Origin: Deltaproteobacteria bacterium
GTDB taxonomy: Bacteria; Desulfobacterota; Desulfobulbia; Desulfobulbales; SURF-16
NCBI GenBank assembly: GCA_029939635.1
Contig: JAOZSN010000179.1
Coordinates: 1 to 5,084, forward strand
Direction of reading: 5' to 3'
Length of the DNA: 5,084 nucleotides
This document shows positions 1 to 5,084 of the stretch, in pieces. The notes under the pieces were generated by a model that saw nothing but the letters and a program-made list of their open reading frames with translations, was not told where the DNA came from and made no database searches. The number at the start of each line of letters is the position of its first letter. Position 1 is the stretch's first letter. The position numbers and the translations under genes are program-made.

Positions 1-513
1 TCATTTGTTATCTACACTGAAGACGCCATCAAGCACGGAATCCAGGATAAACTTGGAGGGATCGGTGCTTTTGATTTGATTAAAAAAGTCGGTGGTTTTG
101 GTTAAGTTTTTCAGGGAAATTGGCCAGTTGATCGGCCGGGTGAGCTCTATGCCATAGGTGTTTTTGTTGCCACAGGGACTGGGTTTGATCCAGCAGACCT
201 TGCCTCCTACATAATGATTGGCCACTGCAGATTCCTCAGGCCACAATTCCACATCCATATCGGCTGTCAGTGGCGCCTCTGTCTCGATCTGCACGCCACC
301 ACTATGAAGATTATCGCTTAAAGCGCTATAGGAGAGATTGCTTAAACTCTCCCGCAACCTGAAATTCATTTGTAGTGGTATACGTGGCTCTCTCCGCCTT
401 TCCAGAAACGTTTCGATGATTCTCACCTCAGTAAAATTGATGTGCCCTGTTGCCAGGGAAATGAGGAAACAACTATGTTGCTGGAATAAATAGCATGAAT
501 AATGCCACGCCAT
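1..513 (-). CDS. PilZ-domain protein, possibly a truncated or interrupted PilZ-PAS regulator
   Basis: A 170-aa cytoplasmic protein with a PilZ domain at about 38-130. The c-di-GMP-binding RxxxR motif is present (R40-R41-E42-P43-R44), and later strands GGKVCWI and YGIEL fit the fold. The second motif, usually D/N-h-S-x-G-G, reads NLHSGG (68-73), so the conserved Ser is His; ligand binding may be weakened. After the domain, residues about 131-152 look like a linker and 154-170 (KFILDSVLDGVFSVDNK) match the opening of the PAS domain found at the start of many sigma-54-dependent regulators. The frame then stops at TGA in the first three bases of the window, so the protein ends where a PAS domain would begin. 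The ATG at 513 is the first in frame after a stop 27 nt upstream, but its ribosome site is poor. The first 29 residues are Cys- and aromatic-rich and unlike PilZ, so a GTG at 426 is an alternative start. The gene follows the kinase by 254 bp and a probable terminator, so it may be transcribed separately. Confidence 0.75.
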   Translation of the reverse strand: MAWHYSCYLFQQHSCFLISLATGHINFTEVRIIETFLERRREPRIPLQMNFRLRESLSNLSYSALSDNLHSGGVQIETEAPLTADMDVELWPEESAVANHYVGGKVCWIKPSPCGNKNTYGIELTRPINWPISLKNLTKTTDFFNQIKSTDPSKFILDSVLDGVFSVDNK

Positions 514-538
514 GCCTATCCGGTAATGTGCTGATTTT

Positions 539-561
539 TAAGGAGTTCTTTTGGAGGTGAT
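539..561 (-). other. Anti-Shine-Dalgarno-like sequence in the PilZ leader
   Basis: Read on the minus strand, 561-553 is ATCACCTCC and 545-539 is CTCCTTA. Both are exact pieces of the common 16S rRNA 3' end, separated by seven bases. It lies 26 to 48 nt before the PilZ ATG. It could base-pair with a Shine-Dalgarno sequence rather than act as one. The plus-strand complement reads like a strong Shine-Dalgarno, but no plus-strand ORF of useful length follows it. Function is unknown and it may be chance. Confidence 0.25.
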
Positions 562-573
562 TTTTGGCATACT

Positions 574-594
574 AAGAAGAGTGGCCAGCTTCTT
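574..594. other. Inverted repeat upstream of the PilZ gene
   Basis: AAGAAG at 574-579 and CTTCTT at 589-594 are perfect 6-bp inverted arms around a 9-bp spacer that itself contains the palindrome TGGCCA (582-587). It lies about 60 to 80 bp upstream of the PilZ start codon, a reasonable place for an operator or a leader stem. I see no convincing -35/-10 pair or sigma-54 site next to it, so its role is open. Confidence 0.25.
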
Positions 595-639
595 GTGTCC
601 TGCTGGTCAGTAACTGTTCAAGGCAAGAGGCATGGTTGC

Positions 640-702
640 AATAAAATGATCCCTCTTTCGTGCTCCTGCGCTGGGGAAGCAGCGGGAGACACGCCAGAGG
701 GA
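640..702 (-). terminator. Probable intrinsic terminator or attenuator, 20-bp interrupted hairpin
   Basis: Positions 650-702 fold on themselves. 650-656 pairs with 696-702 (TCCCTCT/AGAGGGA), 659-662 with 690-693 (CGTG/CACG), 663-666 with 685-688 (CTCC/GGAG), and 669-673 with 680-684 (CGCTG/CAGCG). This leaves a 6-nt loop, a 2x2 internal mismatch (GG against AA in the minus-strand RNA) and two small bulges, 20 pairs in total. On the minus strand the stem is followed by TCATTTTATT, seven T in ten, whereas on the plus strand no T-run follows. It begins 65 nt after the kinase stop codon, where an operon terminator is expected. The T-run is interrupted, so partial read-through into the PilZ gene or a regulatory role is possible. 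Confidence 0.55.
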
Positions 703-706
703 CAGG

Positions 707-724
707 TGCTCCTGGAGGGGAGCA
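707..724 (-). other. Second hairpin with a repeat shared with the terminator stem
   Basis: TGCTCC (707-712) and GGAGCA (719-724) form a perfect 6-bp stem with a 6-nt loop. The 9-mer GTGCTCCTG at 706-714 is repeated exactly at 660-668, inside the large hairpin. As a result the arm at 719-724 could pair either with its neighbour or with 661-666, which would break the upper stem of the larger hairpin. Such alternative pairing is what an attenuator would need, but chance repetition in a short structured region is also possible. Confidence 0.4.
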
Positions 725-767
725 GCATAACGAAAGTTATTTACAGCATGATTTATGCCATGTTTTT

Positions 768-2690
768 TTAGAGGTGGTTAACTGGGGGGGGAGAGATGGG
801 AAAGGTTATGGTGAAATGAGCGCCGCCGTCCGGGTGGTTGCTGGCTTCGACAGAACCGCCATGATACTCGATAATCTTGCGGACATTGGCTAACCCCAAG
901 CCCGTGCCACCTTCCCTGGTGGTCATGAAGGGCTGAAAGAGCCGATCCATTTTTGCCTCATTGAGGCCTGGGCCATGATCCCGAATTTCAATTCTGGCCT
1001 GTTGCTGGGAAGGGGTAATGGCGTCAAGGCGGCATGAAACCGATACTTCCCCACCCTGGGGTGACCATTGGATGGCGTTGAGCAGCAGGTTGGAAAGGGC
1101 ACGAATCATCAGTTCTTCATCTACCTGAAAGTTGGTACTTGTGGAATCATCAGTGATGTGCAGGGCAATAGCCTTGTCCTTTTTTTCTTTGGCAATGGCA
1201 GTTAAAGTGTCACGTAATAGATCCTGGAAGGTGATGGCCTTGAAATGGAGTTGCAGGGGGCGGCCATAGCCTAACAGGTCATTGAGCATGGTTTCCAGGC
1301 GACCGGACTGCTCAGCAGCAATGGCTGCCAGCTCCTGAAATGCGGGATCAGTCAGCTTGAATTGCTGGCGGATAGTACTGATATTCATTTTAATGGAGGA
1401 CAGTGGGTTGCGCATTTCGTGAGCAAGGCTGGAGGTCAGCTCTCCAATAGCGGCCAAAGACGCTGTTTTGGCCAAGGCTCGTTCAATCTCTATCTTGCGC
1501 AGGGTCTTTTCGACCTTTTTTCGTTCGGTGATGTCGTTGGCCACACAAATCAAGGCACTAATACGGTTATCCTGGTCATACAAGACCGAACCAGAAAACA
1601 GGATGGGAATTTTGCCCCGTTTTTCACTACGTAGATATATTTCCAGGTTTACCACATCCTCACCAGCCAACAGCGGTTGGATACCCTTTTCCTGAAAGAG
1701 AGGGAGCATCTCCTCCTTCACCAGGGAGGTCATGGAGCAACCAAGTAACGTTTCTTCTGATTGCCCTAAGAGTATTTGCGTGGTTTTGTTGACCTTGGTC
1801 AAGGTGAGGTCTGGCAGGAAGACAAAAAGACTTCCCGACATGTTTTTTATAATATTATCAACAAAATCCCGCGATACCATGGTCTGCTCGAGGACCTGGG
1901 TCATCTCCCAAAATGATGTTCCCAGCGTATGGATCTCATCATTTACACTGCCCATGGACGGTTCGTTCACCTCCTGGTTTAGGGCAAAGCTAGTAACCAT
2001 GCTTTGGATCTGTGCCAGGGGATCGATAAGGAGAAAATTTGCAAATCGTCGGCTGATTAATGTTGCAATGACAAGAACAATCACAAAGAGAAAACCGAGA
2101 AACAGGGTGTTTGTCTGGGCGTATTTTTGTTCCTGTTGGATATTTCTTTCCACCTCATCACCCAGCAAGGATGCGAGGTTATTGAAGGCAGCCAGGATGC
2201 GAATCTGGCTGGAACCTAATTGCTGCACTTTTTTCTGAAGCTCGATGGATGTCTCCAGGCTCTGGGTACGCATGTACGCCTCAGAGGCCAAGGTGTAGAA
2301 AGTTGTATAATCATTTTTCAGGGTGATTATCAGCTGGCTTTCTTCCTTGTATAGGCTGGTATGCTCGGTAAGCTTCTTCATCTCCTCGAGAATCTCAAGA
2401 ATACGTGCGGAAAGGCGATTGGCCTGTATGGCCTGTTCTACCTCTCCAGTGAGAAAAGCATTTTCATATTGTTCAGTTTGAGATTTAAAGGTTCGATGCA
2501 CCTCATCACTTAATAATGCCAGCGGAAAACCCACCTTTTGTAACTGGGCCAGGCGAGTTGCCTGTCTACTGTTAAAGTAGAAACTTGACAGGGTGGCAAT
2601 GAAATAACCTGCCAGAGCAATAAACACACAGGTCCATACCTTGGTGCGGATACTGCCAGTGGCCAGATGTTTATGTAAATAACATCTCAT
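768..2690 (-). CDS. Membrane sensor histidine kinase (PAS-HisKA-HATPase, NtrB-like)
   Basis: A 640-aa inner-membrane two-component sensor kinase. Order: short basic N-terminus; TM1 at about 18-39; a periplasmic, mostly helical sensor region at about 40-193 resembling a four-helix bundle; TM2 at about 194-213; a HAMP-like linker to about 265; a PAS domain with PAC tail at about 273-389 (ending ANDITERKK); HisKA with the H-box SSLAHEMRNP, phospho-acceptor His about 424; and HATPase_c with N-box LSNLLLNAIQWS (Asn about 538), G1 RDHGPGL (Asp about 571), an F-box-like RLFQPFMTT, and G2 GGTGLGLANV about 594-603. All catalytic motifs are present, so it should be active. The H-box style matches NtrB-type kinases that often pair with sigma-54 response regulators. 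The ATG at 2690 is preferred over the one at 2753, which overlaps the previous gene by 53 bp and adds residues unlike a kinase N-terminus; its Shine-Dalgarno is weak (GAGA), consistent with coupling to the gene ending 10 bp upstream. No receiver-domain partner lies in the window. The last codons run through an 8-C tract. Confidence 0.93.
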   Translation of the reverse strand: MRCYLHKHLATGSIRTKVWTCVFIALAGYFIATLSSFYFNSRQATRLAQLQKVGFPLALLSDEVHRTFKSQTEQYENAFLTGEVEQAIQANRLSARILEILEEMKKLTEHTSLYKEESQLIITLKNDYTTFYTLASEAYMRTQSLETSIELQKKVQQLGSSQIRILAAFNNLASLLGDEVERNIQQEQKYAQTNTLFLGFLFVIVLVIATLISRRFANFLLIDPLAQIQSMVTSFALNQEVNEPSMGSVNDEIHTLGTSFWEMTQVLEQTMVSRDFVDNIIKNMSGSLFVFLPDLTLTKVNKTTQILLGQSEETLLGCSMTSLVKEEMLPLFQEKGIQPLLAGEDVVNLEIYLRSEKRGKIPILFSGSVLYDQDNRISALICVANDITERKKVEKTLRKIEIERALAKTASLAAIGELTSSLAHEMRNPLSSIKMNISTIRQQFKLTDPAFQELAAIAAEQSGRLETMLNDLLGYGRPLQLHFKAITFQDLLRDTLTAIAKEKKDKAIALHITDDSTSTNFQVDEELMIRALSNLLLNAIQWSPQGGEVSVSCRLDAITPSQQQARIEIRDHGPGLNEAKMDRLFQPFMTTREGGTGLGLANVRKIIEYHGGSVEASNHPDGGAHFTITFPISPPPVNHL

Positions 2691-2700
2691 CTTGTCTGTC

Positions 2701-3141
2701 TCATTTGTTGACCGTAACCTGGTGTACCTGTTTGTCCAGTGAGCCAGCAGCAATATAGCTTATGGCATTTTGGTGCACATTGAGATAGGACTTCACTGCT
2801 TCATCATCTTTCATGGCAAGGGGTAACATGCTGGCGCCACTATACAGGATTTTGCGCCAATAGACAGAAAGCTGGGTGGGAGATTTCTGTAGCATGCTCC
2901 GGGTGAACAATTCATGGATGTCATCATTTTTATTCATCACCAGGGTAATAGAGGCTCCATTTGGCCACGTTCTTTGTTTGCCTAGAAAAATGTGTTGGAC
3001 TTCAATAGTGGATAATGCTTTGCAGCTGTTTTCCTTATGGACGACAATGATAAACCCTTTCCCTGCCTGAACTGGCAGCGACAAAGATATCGGCAGAAAA
3101 AAAGCTGCAGTTATCAGGAAGGAGAGGATATAACGCGTCAT
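2701..3141 (-). CDS. Small PstS-like periplasmic binding protein (PBP-like domain)
   Basis: Predicted 146-aa exported protein. Residues 1-26 form a Sec signal peptide (MTRY, a hydrophobic core, then SLPVQA before GKG). The mature part, about 28-144, resembles the short PBP_like family usually annotated 'phosphate ABC transporter substrate-binding protein': L-S-x-x-E-V-Q-x-I-F-L-G-K near residue 48, WPNGASI near 59, a helix with F-T-R-S-M-L-Q-K-S near 79, YWRKILYSGA near 94, and NAISYIAAG near 125. At about 120 mature residues it is far shorter than a true two-lobed PstS, so the phosphate-transport name should not be taken literally. No ABC permease or ATPase gene is visible nearby. It starts 11 bp after the NHL gene with no clear Shine-Dalgarno, suggesting translational coupling, and ends 10 bp before the sensor kinase, suggesting a ligand-binding partner for that kinase (inference). 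Confidence 0.8.
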   Translation of the reverse strand: MTRYILSFLITAAFFLPISLSLPVQAGKGFIIVVHKENSCKALSTIEVQHIFLGKQRTWPNGASITLVMNKNDDIHELFTRSMLQKSPTQLSVYWRKILYSGASMLPLAMKDDEAVKSYLNVHQNAISYIAAGSLDKQVHQVTVNK

Positions 3142-3152
3142 GTTGGGTGCGA

Positions 3153-4370
3153 TTATTTCTTTTGTTTATTCACACCCCGAGTATTTCCAAAAACAGGGTA
3201 TGATGTTTTAAAGTCAGTTTCTAACACCTGAATACGGTTATTAAAAAGATCTGCAATGATAATGCGCCCTTGGCTATCCACATCAATGGCCGTGGGAAAA
3301 TTAAACCAGAGCGGATCTTTGCCCTGGCCGCCAAATTCAAAAAGGTAGCGACCTGCCATATTGTATACCAAGATGGTGTGGCGCATGTAATCAACTACAT
3401 AAATGCATTTTTTTTTCTCATCTATGGCCAGTCCCCGTGGGCGACTCATCTTGCCGCCAGAGCCACCTTTTTCGCCAAAGGAAAAGAGAAATTTTTCGCC
3501 TGGATTATAGACGTAGATTTTGCTGGTCTCCTGGCTTAGAAAAAAAAGATGCCCCGCAGAGTTGGTCGCCACATCGTGGATAATAATGGCCTCTTGCCCC
3601 TTTGTATCCTGTTGACTACGCGGCATGTTGTCTGTGGTCTGTGGGCGTAGGGACTCTGGCAGGGTGTCTAGTTGTGCGTTACTCCCTTGACCCTGGGACT
3701 CCTGAGTCATAATGTCAAGCTGGTGTTGGCGTTGACTTGAACTATCTGTTGTTTTAACCCGGCCGACAAAGAGAGAACCTTTTATTTCCAACCAGTGGGA
3801 AAAACTGCCATCGTAATTAAGTACCAGAACCGCCCTTGCCATTTCCCCGGTGAGATAAATTTTACCTGTATCCGTTACCATGCCATTGGTGGGGGTGAAA
3901 TTTTGGCCATCAGGCATAACTGGAAAGGTGACCTCTTTTTCTAGCAAAAAAGCAGCATTTAAAATGGTGAGCCTGGCTGGCTTACCATCATGGCCATGTT
4001 GGCCTATGAGGATACGGCTGTGGCGGCGGTCAAAAAATATACATTTTGGCCCGTCAATGCCACGTCCGGCACCCAGGACAAAATGGGGGAAAAAATCTCG
4101 GTCATATACCAGGATCTGCCTTTTTCCCGAGTTAAGTACATAGATTTCTTGTTGATCAGGCTCTGCTGAGACATTGGCCGGAAAGGTTAAGGGGTTATCT
4201 TGCTGGTCATGGCTCAGCACTGTCACCAATCGCATAACCGTTTTCTTGCTTTCCACCTCCTGTTCTGCCTTGTCCTGTCCCTGCGCAAGAACATGGAACA
4301 GCAAAAAAAAGACAATACAGCACGTCAGGCGTAAATAATGCTGGTATCTATTTGTTGGCTGCTGAGTCAT
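3153..4370 (-). CDS. Exported NHL-repeat (6-bladed beta-propeller-like) protein
   Basis: Predicted 405-aa secreted protein. Residues 1-14 are polar with basic Arg, residues 15-29 are a hydrophobic core (LTCCIVFFLLFHVLA), and AQGQ follows, giving a Sec signal peptide; the Cys pair precedes the hydrophobic core, so it is not a lipobox. Propeller blades are visible at about 66-91 (EIYVLNSGKRQILVYD), 308-338 (RPRGLAID, then IYVVDYMRHTILVYN) and 357-384 (FPTAIDVDSQGRIIIADLFNNR). The pattern P-x-G/A-hAhD, h-hhhAD, N-R-h-hh is typical of NHL repeats. A polar Gln/Ser-rich stretch at about 204-260 interrupts the propeller and looks like a disordered loop. NHL propellers are non-catalytic scaffolds or ligand binders, and exported ones often sit beside multiheme cytochromes in metal- and sulfur-respiring bacteria. 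Here the gene starts 13 bp after the cytochrome and ends 11 bp before the next gene, so a shared periplasmic or surface complex is plausible but unproven. Confidence 0.85.
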   Translation of the reverse strand: MTQQPTNRYQHYLRLTCCIVFFLLFHVLAQGQDKAEQEVESKKTVMRLVTVLSHDQQDNPLTFPANVSAEPDQQEIYVLNSGKRQILVYDRDFFPHFVLGAGRGIDGPKCIFFDRRHSRILIGQHGHDGKPARLTILNAAFLLEKEVTFPVMPDGQNFTPTNGMVTDTGKIYLTGEMARAVLVLNYDGSFSHWLEIKGSLFVGRVKTTDSSSQRQHQLDIMTQESQGQGSNAQLDTLPESLRPQTTDNMPRSQQDTKGQEAIIIHDVATNSAGHLFFLSQETSKIYVYNPGEKFLFSFGEKGGSGGKMSRPRGLAIDEKKKCIYVVDYMRHTILVYNMAGRYLFEFGGQGKDPLWFNFPTAIDVDSQGRIIIADLFNNRIQVLETDFKTSYPVFGNTRGVNKQKK

Positions 4371-4377
4371 TACTCTA

Positions 4378-4381
4378 TCCT
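4378..4381 (-). promoter_or_regulatory. Ribosome binding site that decides the NHL gene start
   Basis: On the minus strand AGGA is followed by a 7-nt spacer (TAGAGTA) and the ATG at 4370. This favours that ATG over the in-frame ATG at 4484, which would overlap the heme-encoding end of the cytochrome gene by about 100 bp and put extra residues before the signal peptide. Confidence 0.65.
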
Positions 4382-4383
4382 GG

Positions 4384-5084
4384 TTAATAATGACATTGAC
4401 TACACACCTGCCCCCCCAACACATCACCAATAAGGAGAAACTTATAATCGGAACCGTGGGGGTTATGACAGCTTGTACAGGCAAAGATCCGTTCTGGGCG
4501 CCGGGGATCTTTTACCCCCTGAACGGGATGACCGCCTACGGGATGGCCTTTGGCTGTTCCCTTAAATGAGGTGTGGCAGCCCACACATAATTCGTTGATT
4601 GGTTTATAAAGTTGGAAACGGTGCTCCGTGGCATGGGGGCTATGGCAGGCAATGCAGCCCCCCCCCTCTAAAATACCGTGGGTGTAGTAAACCGAACTAT
4701 CATCACTGAGTAATGTTTGCTTATCTGTGTGGCAGGAGACGCATAACTCGGCCTTGCCATCGGCCCATAGTTGGGCCGGATATTTATCTGCATGGGGGTT
4801 ATGGCATACCGTGCAGTCACCAGTGCCCACCGGGCCATGGATATGATTCATACCAAGCCAGGCCTTTCTGGTAATGTGACACTTAAAGCAACTGGTTTCC
4901 ACCTTACCTGTGGGGATAGCGATCTTGGGAGAAGAGTTGGTGCCCTGTTGGTGACACGAGAGGCATTGCAGGGTGGCGGCAGGACTATGCTGCCAGTTAT
5001 TATCAATGATGTTTTTATGGCAGGTCATACAGAGTTTTTCGTCAACTGCAAGGGGAGAGAGCTGCTCTTTTTTGTCCTGGTGAC
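4384..5084 (-). CDS. Multiheme cytochrome c, doubled-CXXCH type (5'-partial)
   Basis: Periplasmic or extracellular electron-transfer protein binding several c-type hemes. The reading frame stays open to the right edge, so the N-terminus and signal peptide are missing. The first ATG in the frame (5028) lies inside a CMTCH heme motif and cannot be the start. The 232 visible residues contain nine CXXCH motifs, near visible residues 18, 40, 65, 90, 114, 143, 166, 202 and 227 (CMTCH, CLSCH, CFKCH, CTVCH, CVSCH, CIACH, CVGCH, CTSCH, CSQCH). Three are followed by N/S-P-H (CHNPHA, CHSPHA, CHNPHG), the signature of the doubled CXXCH family (TIGR01905/PF09699), where two hemes form a unit. The last eight motifs make four pairs and the first looks like the second half of a fifth, so at least one more heme is expected upstream. 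The protein ends one residue after its last heme motif. It is the first visible gene of a tight operon, 13 bp before the propeller gene. The family is certain; electron donor, acceptor and location are not. Confidence 0.95.
   Translation of the reverse strand, partial: HQDKKEQLSPLAVDEKLCMTCHKNIIDNNWQHSPAATLQCLSCHQQGTNSSPKIAIPTGKVETSCFKCHITRKAWLGMNHIHGPVGTGDCTVCHNPHADKYPAQLWADGKAELCVSCHTDKQTLLSDDSSVYYTHGILEGGGCIACHSPHATEHRFQLYKPINELCVGCHTSFKGTAKGHPVGGHPVQGVKDPRRPERIFACTSCHNPHGSDYKFLLIGDVLGGQVCSQCHY

Noticed and set aside
1..3. TGA read as Sec or reassigned to Trp
   Set aside because: The PstS-like gene at 2701-2703 also ends in TGA with a normal neighbour following, so general reassignment is not supported, and no SECIS-like element can be assessed beyond the edge.
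727..740. ATAAC-GAAA-GTTAT mini-hairpin
   Set aside because: A 5-bp AT-rich stem is too weak and common to be called a feature.
660..893. Plus-strand 77-codon ORF
   Set aside because: It lies over the hairpins and the 3' end of the kinase gene on the other strand, has no credible start site and shows no recognisable protein features.
1362..2238. Three plus-strand ORFs of 75 to 168 codons
   Set aside because: They are antisense shadows of the kinase, whose minus-strand frame carries intact HisKA, PAS and membrane motifs.
2701..2712. Shared AACAAATGA end in the PilZ and PstS-like genes
   Set aside because: Only nine identical bases around a stop codon and no wider similarity; most likely chance.
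2691..2753. Upstream ATG (2753) for the histidine kinase
   Set aside because: It overlaps the preceding gene and adds residues unlike a kinase N-terminus; the ATG at 2690 gives a short basic N-terminus before TM1.
2876..4143. Plus-strand ORFs opposite the PstS-like and NHL genes
   Set aside because: They are antisense to clear exported proteins, have unnatural composition and no domain signatures.
4371..4484. Upstream ATG (4484) for the NHL protein
   Set aside because: It overlaps the cytochrome coding region by about 100 bp and would place 38 extra residues before a normal signal peptide; the ATG at 4370 has an AGGA at good spacing.
1..5084. CRISPR array, tRNA/rRNA genes, insertion sequences or att sites
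   Set aside because: No spaced direct repeats, tRNA-like folds, transposase coding or terminal inverted repeats were found.

Overview
The window holds five protein-coding genes, all on the minus strand, so they read from the right edge towards the left. The product types (a many-heme doubled-CXXCH cytochrome c, a secreted NHL beta-propeller, a small PstS-like periplasmic protein, a PAS/HisKA kinase and a PilZ protein), with roughly balanced GC, suggest an anaerobic respiratory bacterium of the Desulfobacterota (former Deltaproteobacteria), possibly a Desulfobulbales member. This is inferred from gene content and style; no rRNA or marker gene is present.

Layout in transcription order. (1) 5084-4384: 3' part of a multiheme c-type cytochrome with nine visible CXXCH motifs, whose 5' end lies outside the window. 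(2) 4370-3153: exported NHL-repeat (6-bladed beta-propeller-like) protein. (3) 3141-2701: small exported phosphate-binding-protein-like domain. (4) 2690-768: membrane sensor histidine kinase (two TM helices, periplasmic helical domain, PAS, HisKA, HATPase). These four are separated by only 13, 11 and 10 bp and are almost certainly one operon; its promoter is upstream of the window. (5) After a 254-bp gap comes a PilZ-domain gene, 513-1, which ends at the left edge.

The 254-bp gap has no credible gene but is rich in structure. It contains a 20-bp interrupted hairpin at 650-702 followed on the minus strand by a T-rich stretch (probable terminator or attenuator), a second perfect 6-bp hairpin at 707-724 sharing a repeat with the first, a short dyad at 574-594, and an anti-Shine-Dalgarno look-alike at 539-561.

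Proposed joint role (inference): the cytochrome and propeller form a periplasmic or cell-surface electron-transfer module. The small binding protein and the kinase could form a sensing branch reporting on substrate or redox state. The PilZ protein could connect to c-di-GMP or to a sigma-54-type regulator. The PilZ ORF ends in residues that look like the first strand of a PAS domain of a sigma-54 activator, and it stops at a TGA where such proteins often carry Trp. The gene may therefore be a truncated or interrupted PilZ-PAS regulator, or may abut one just outside the window.
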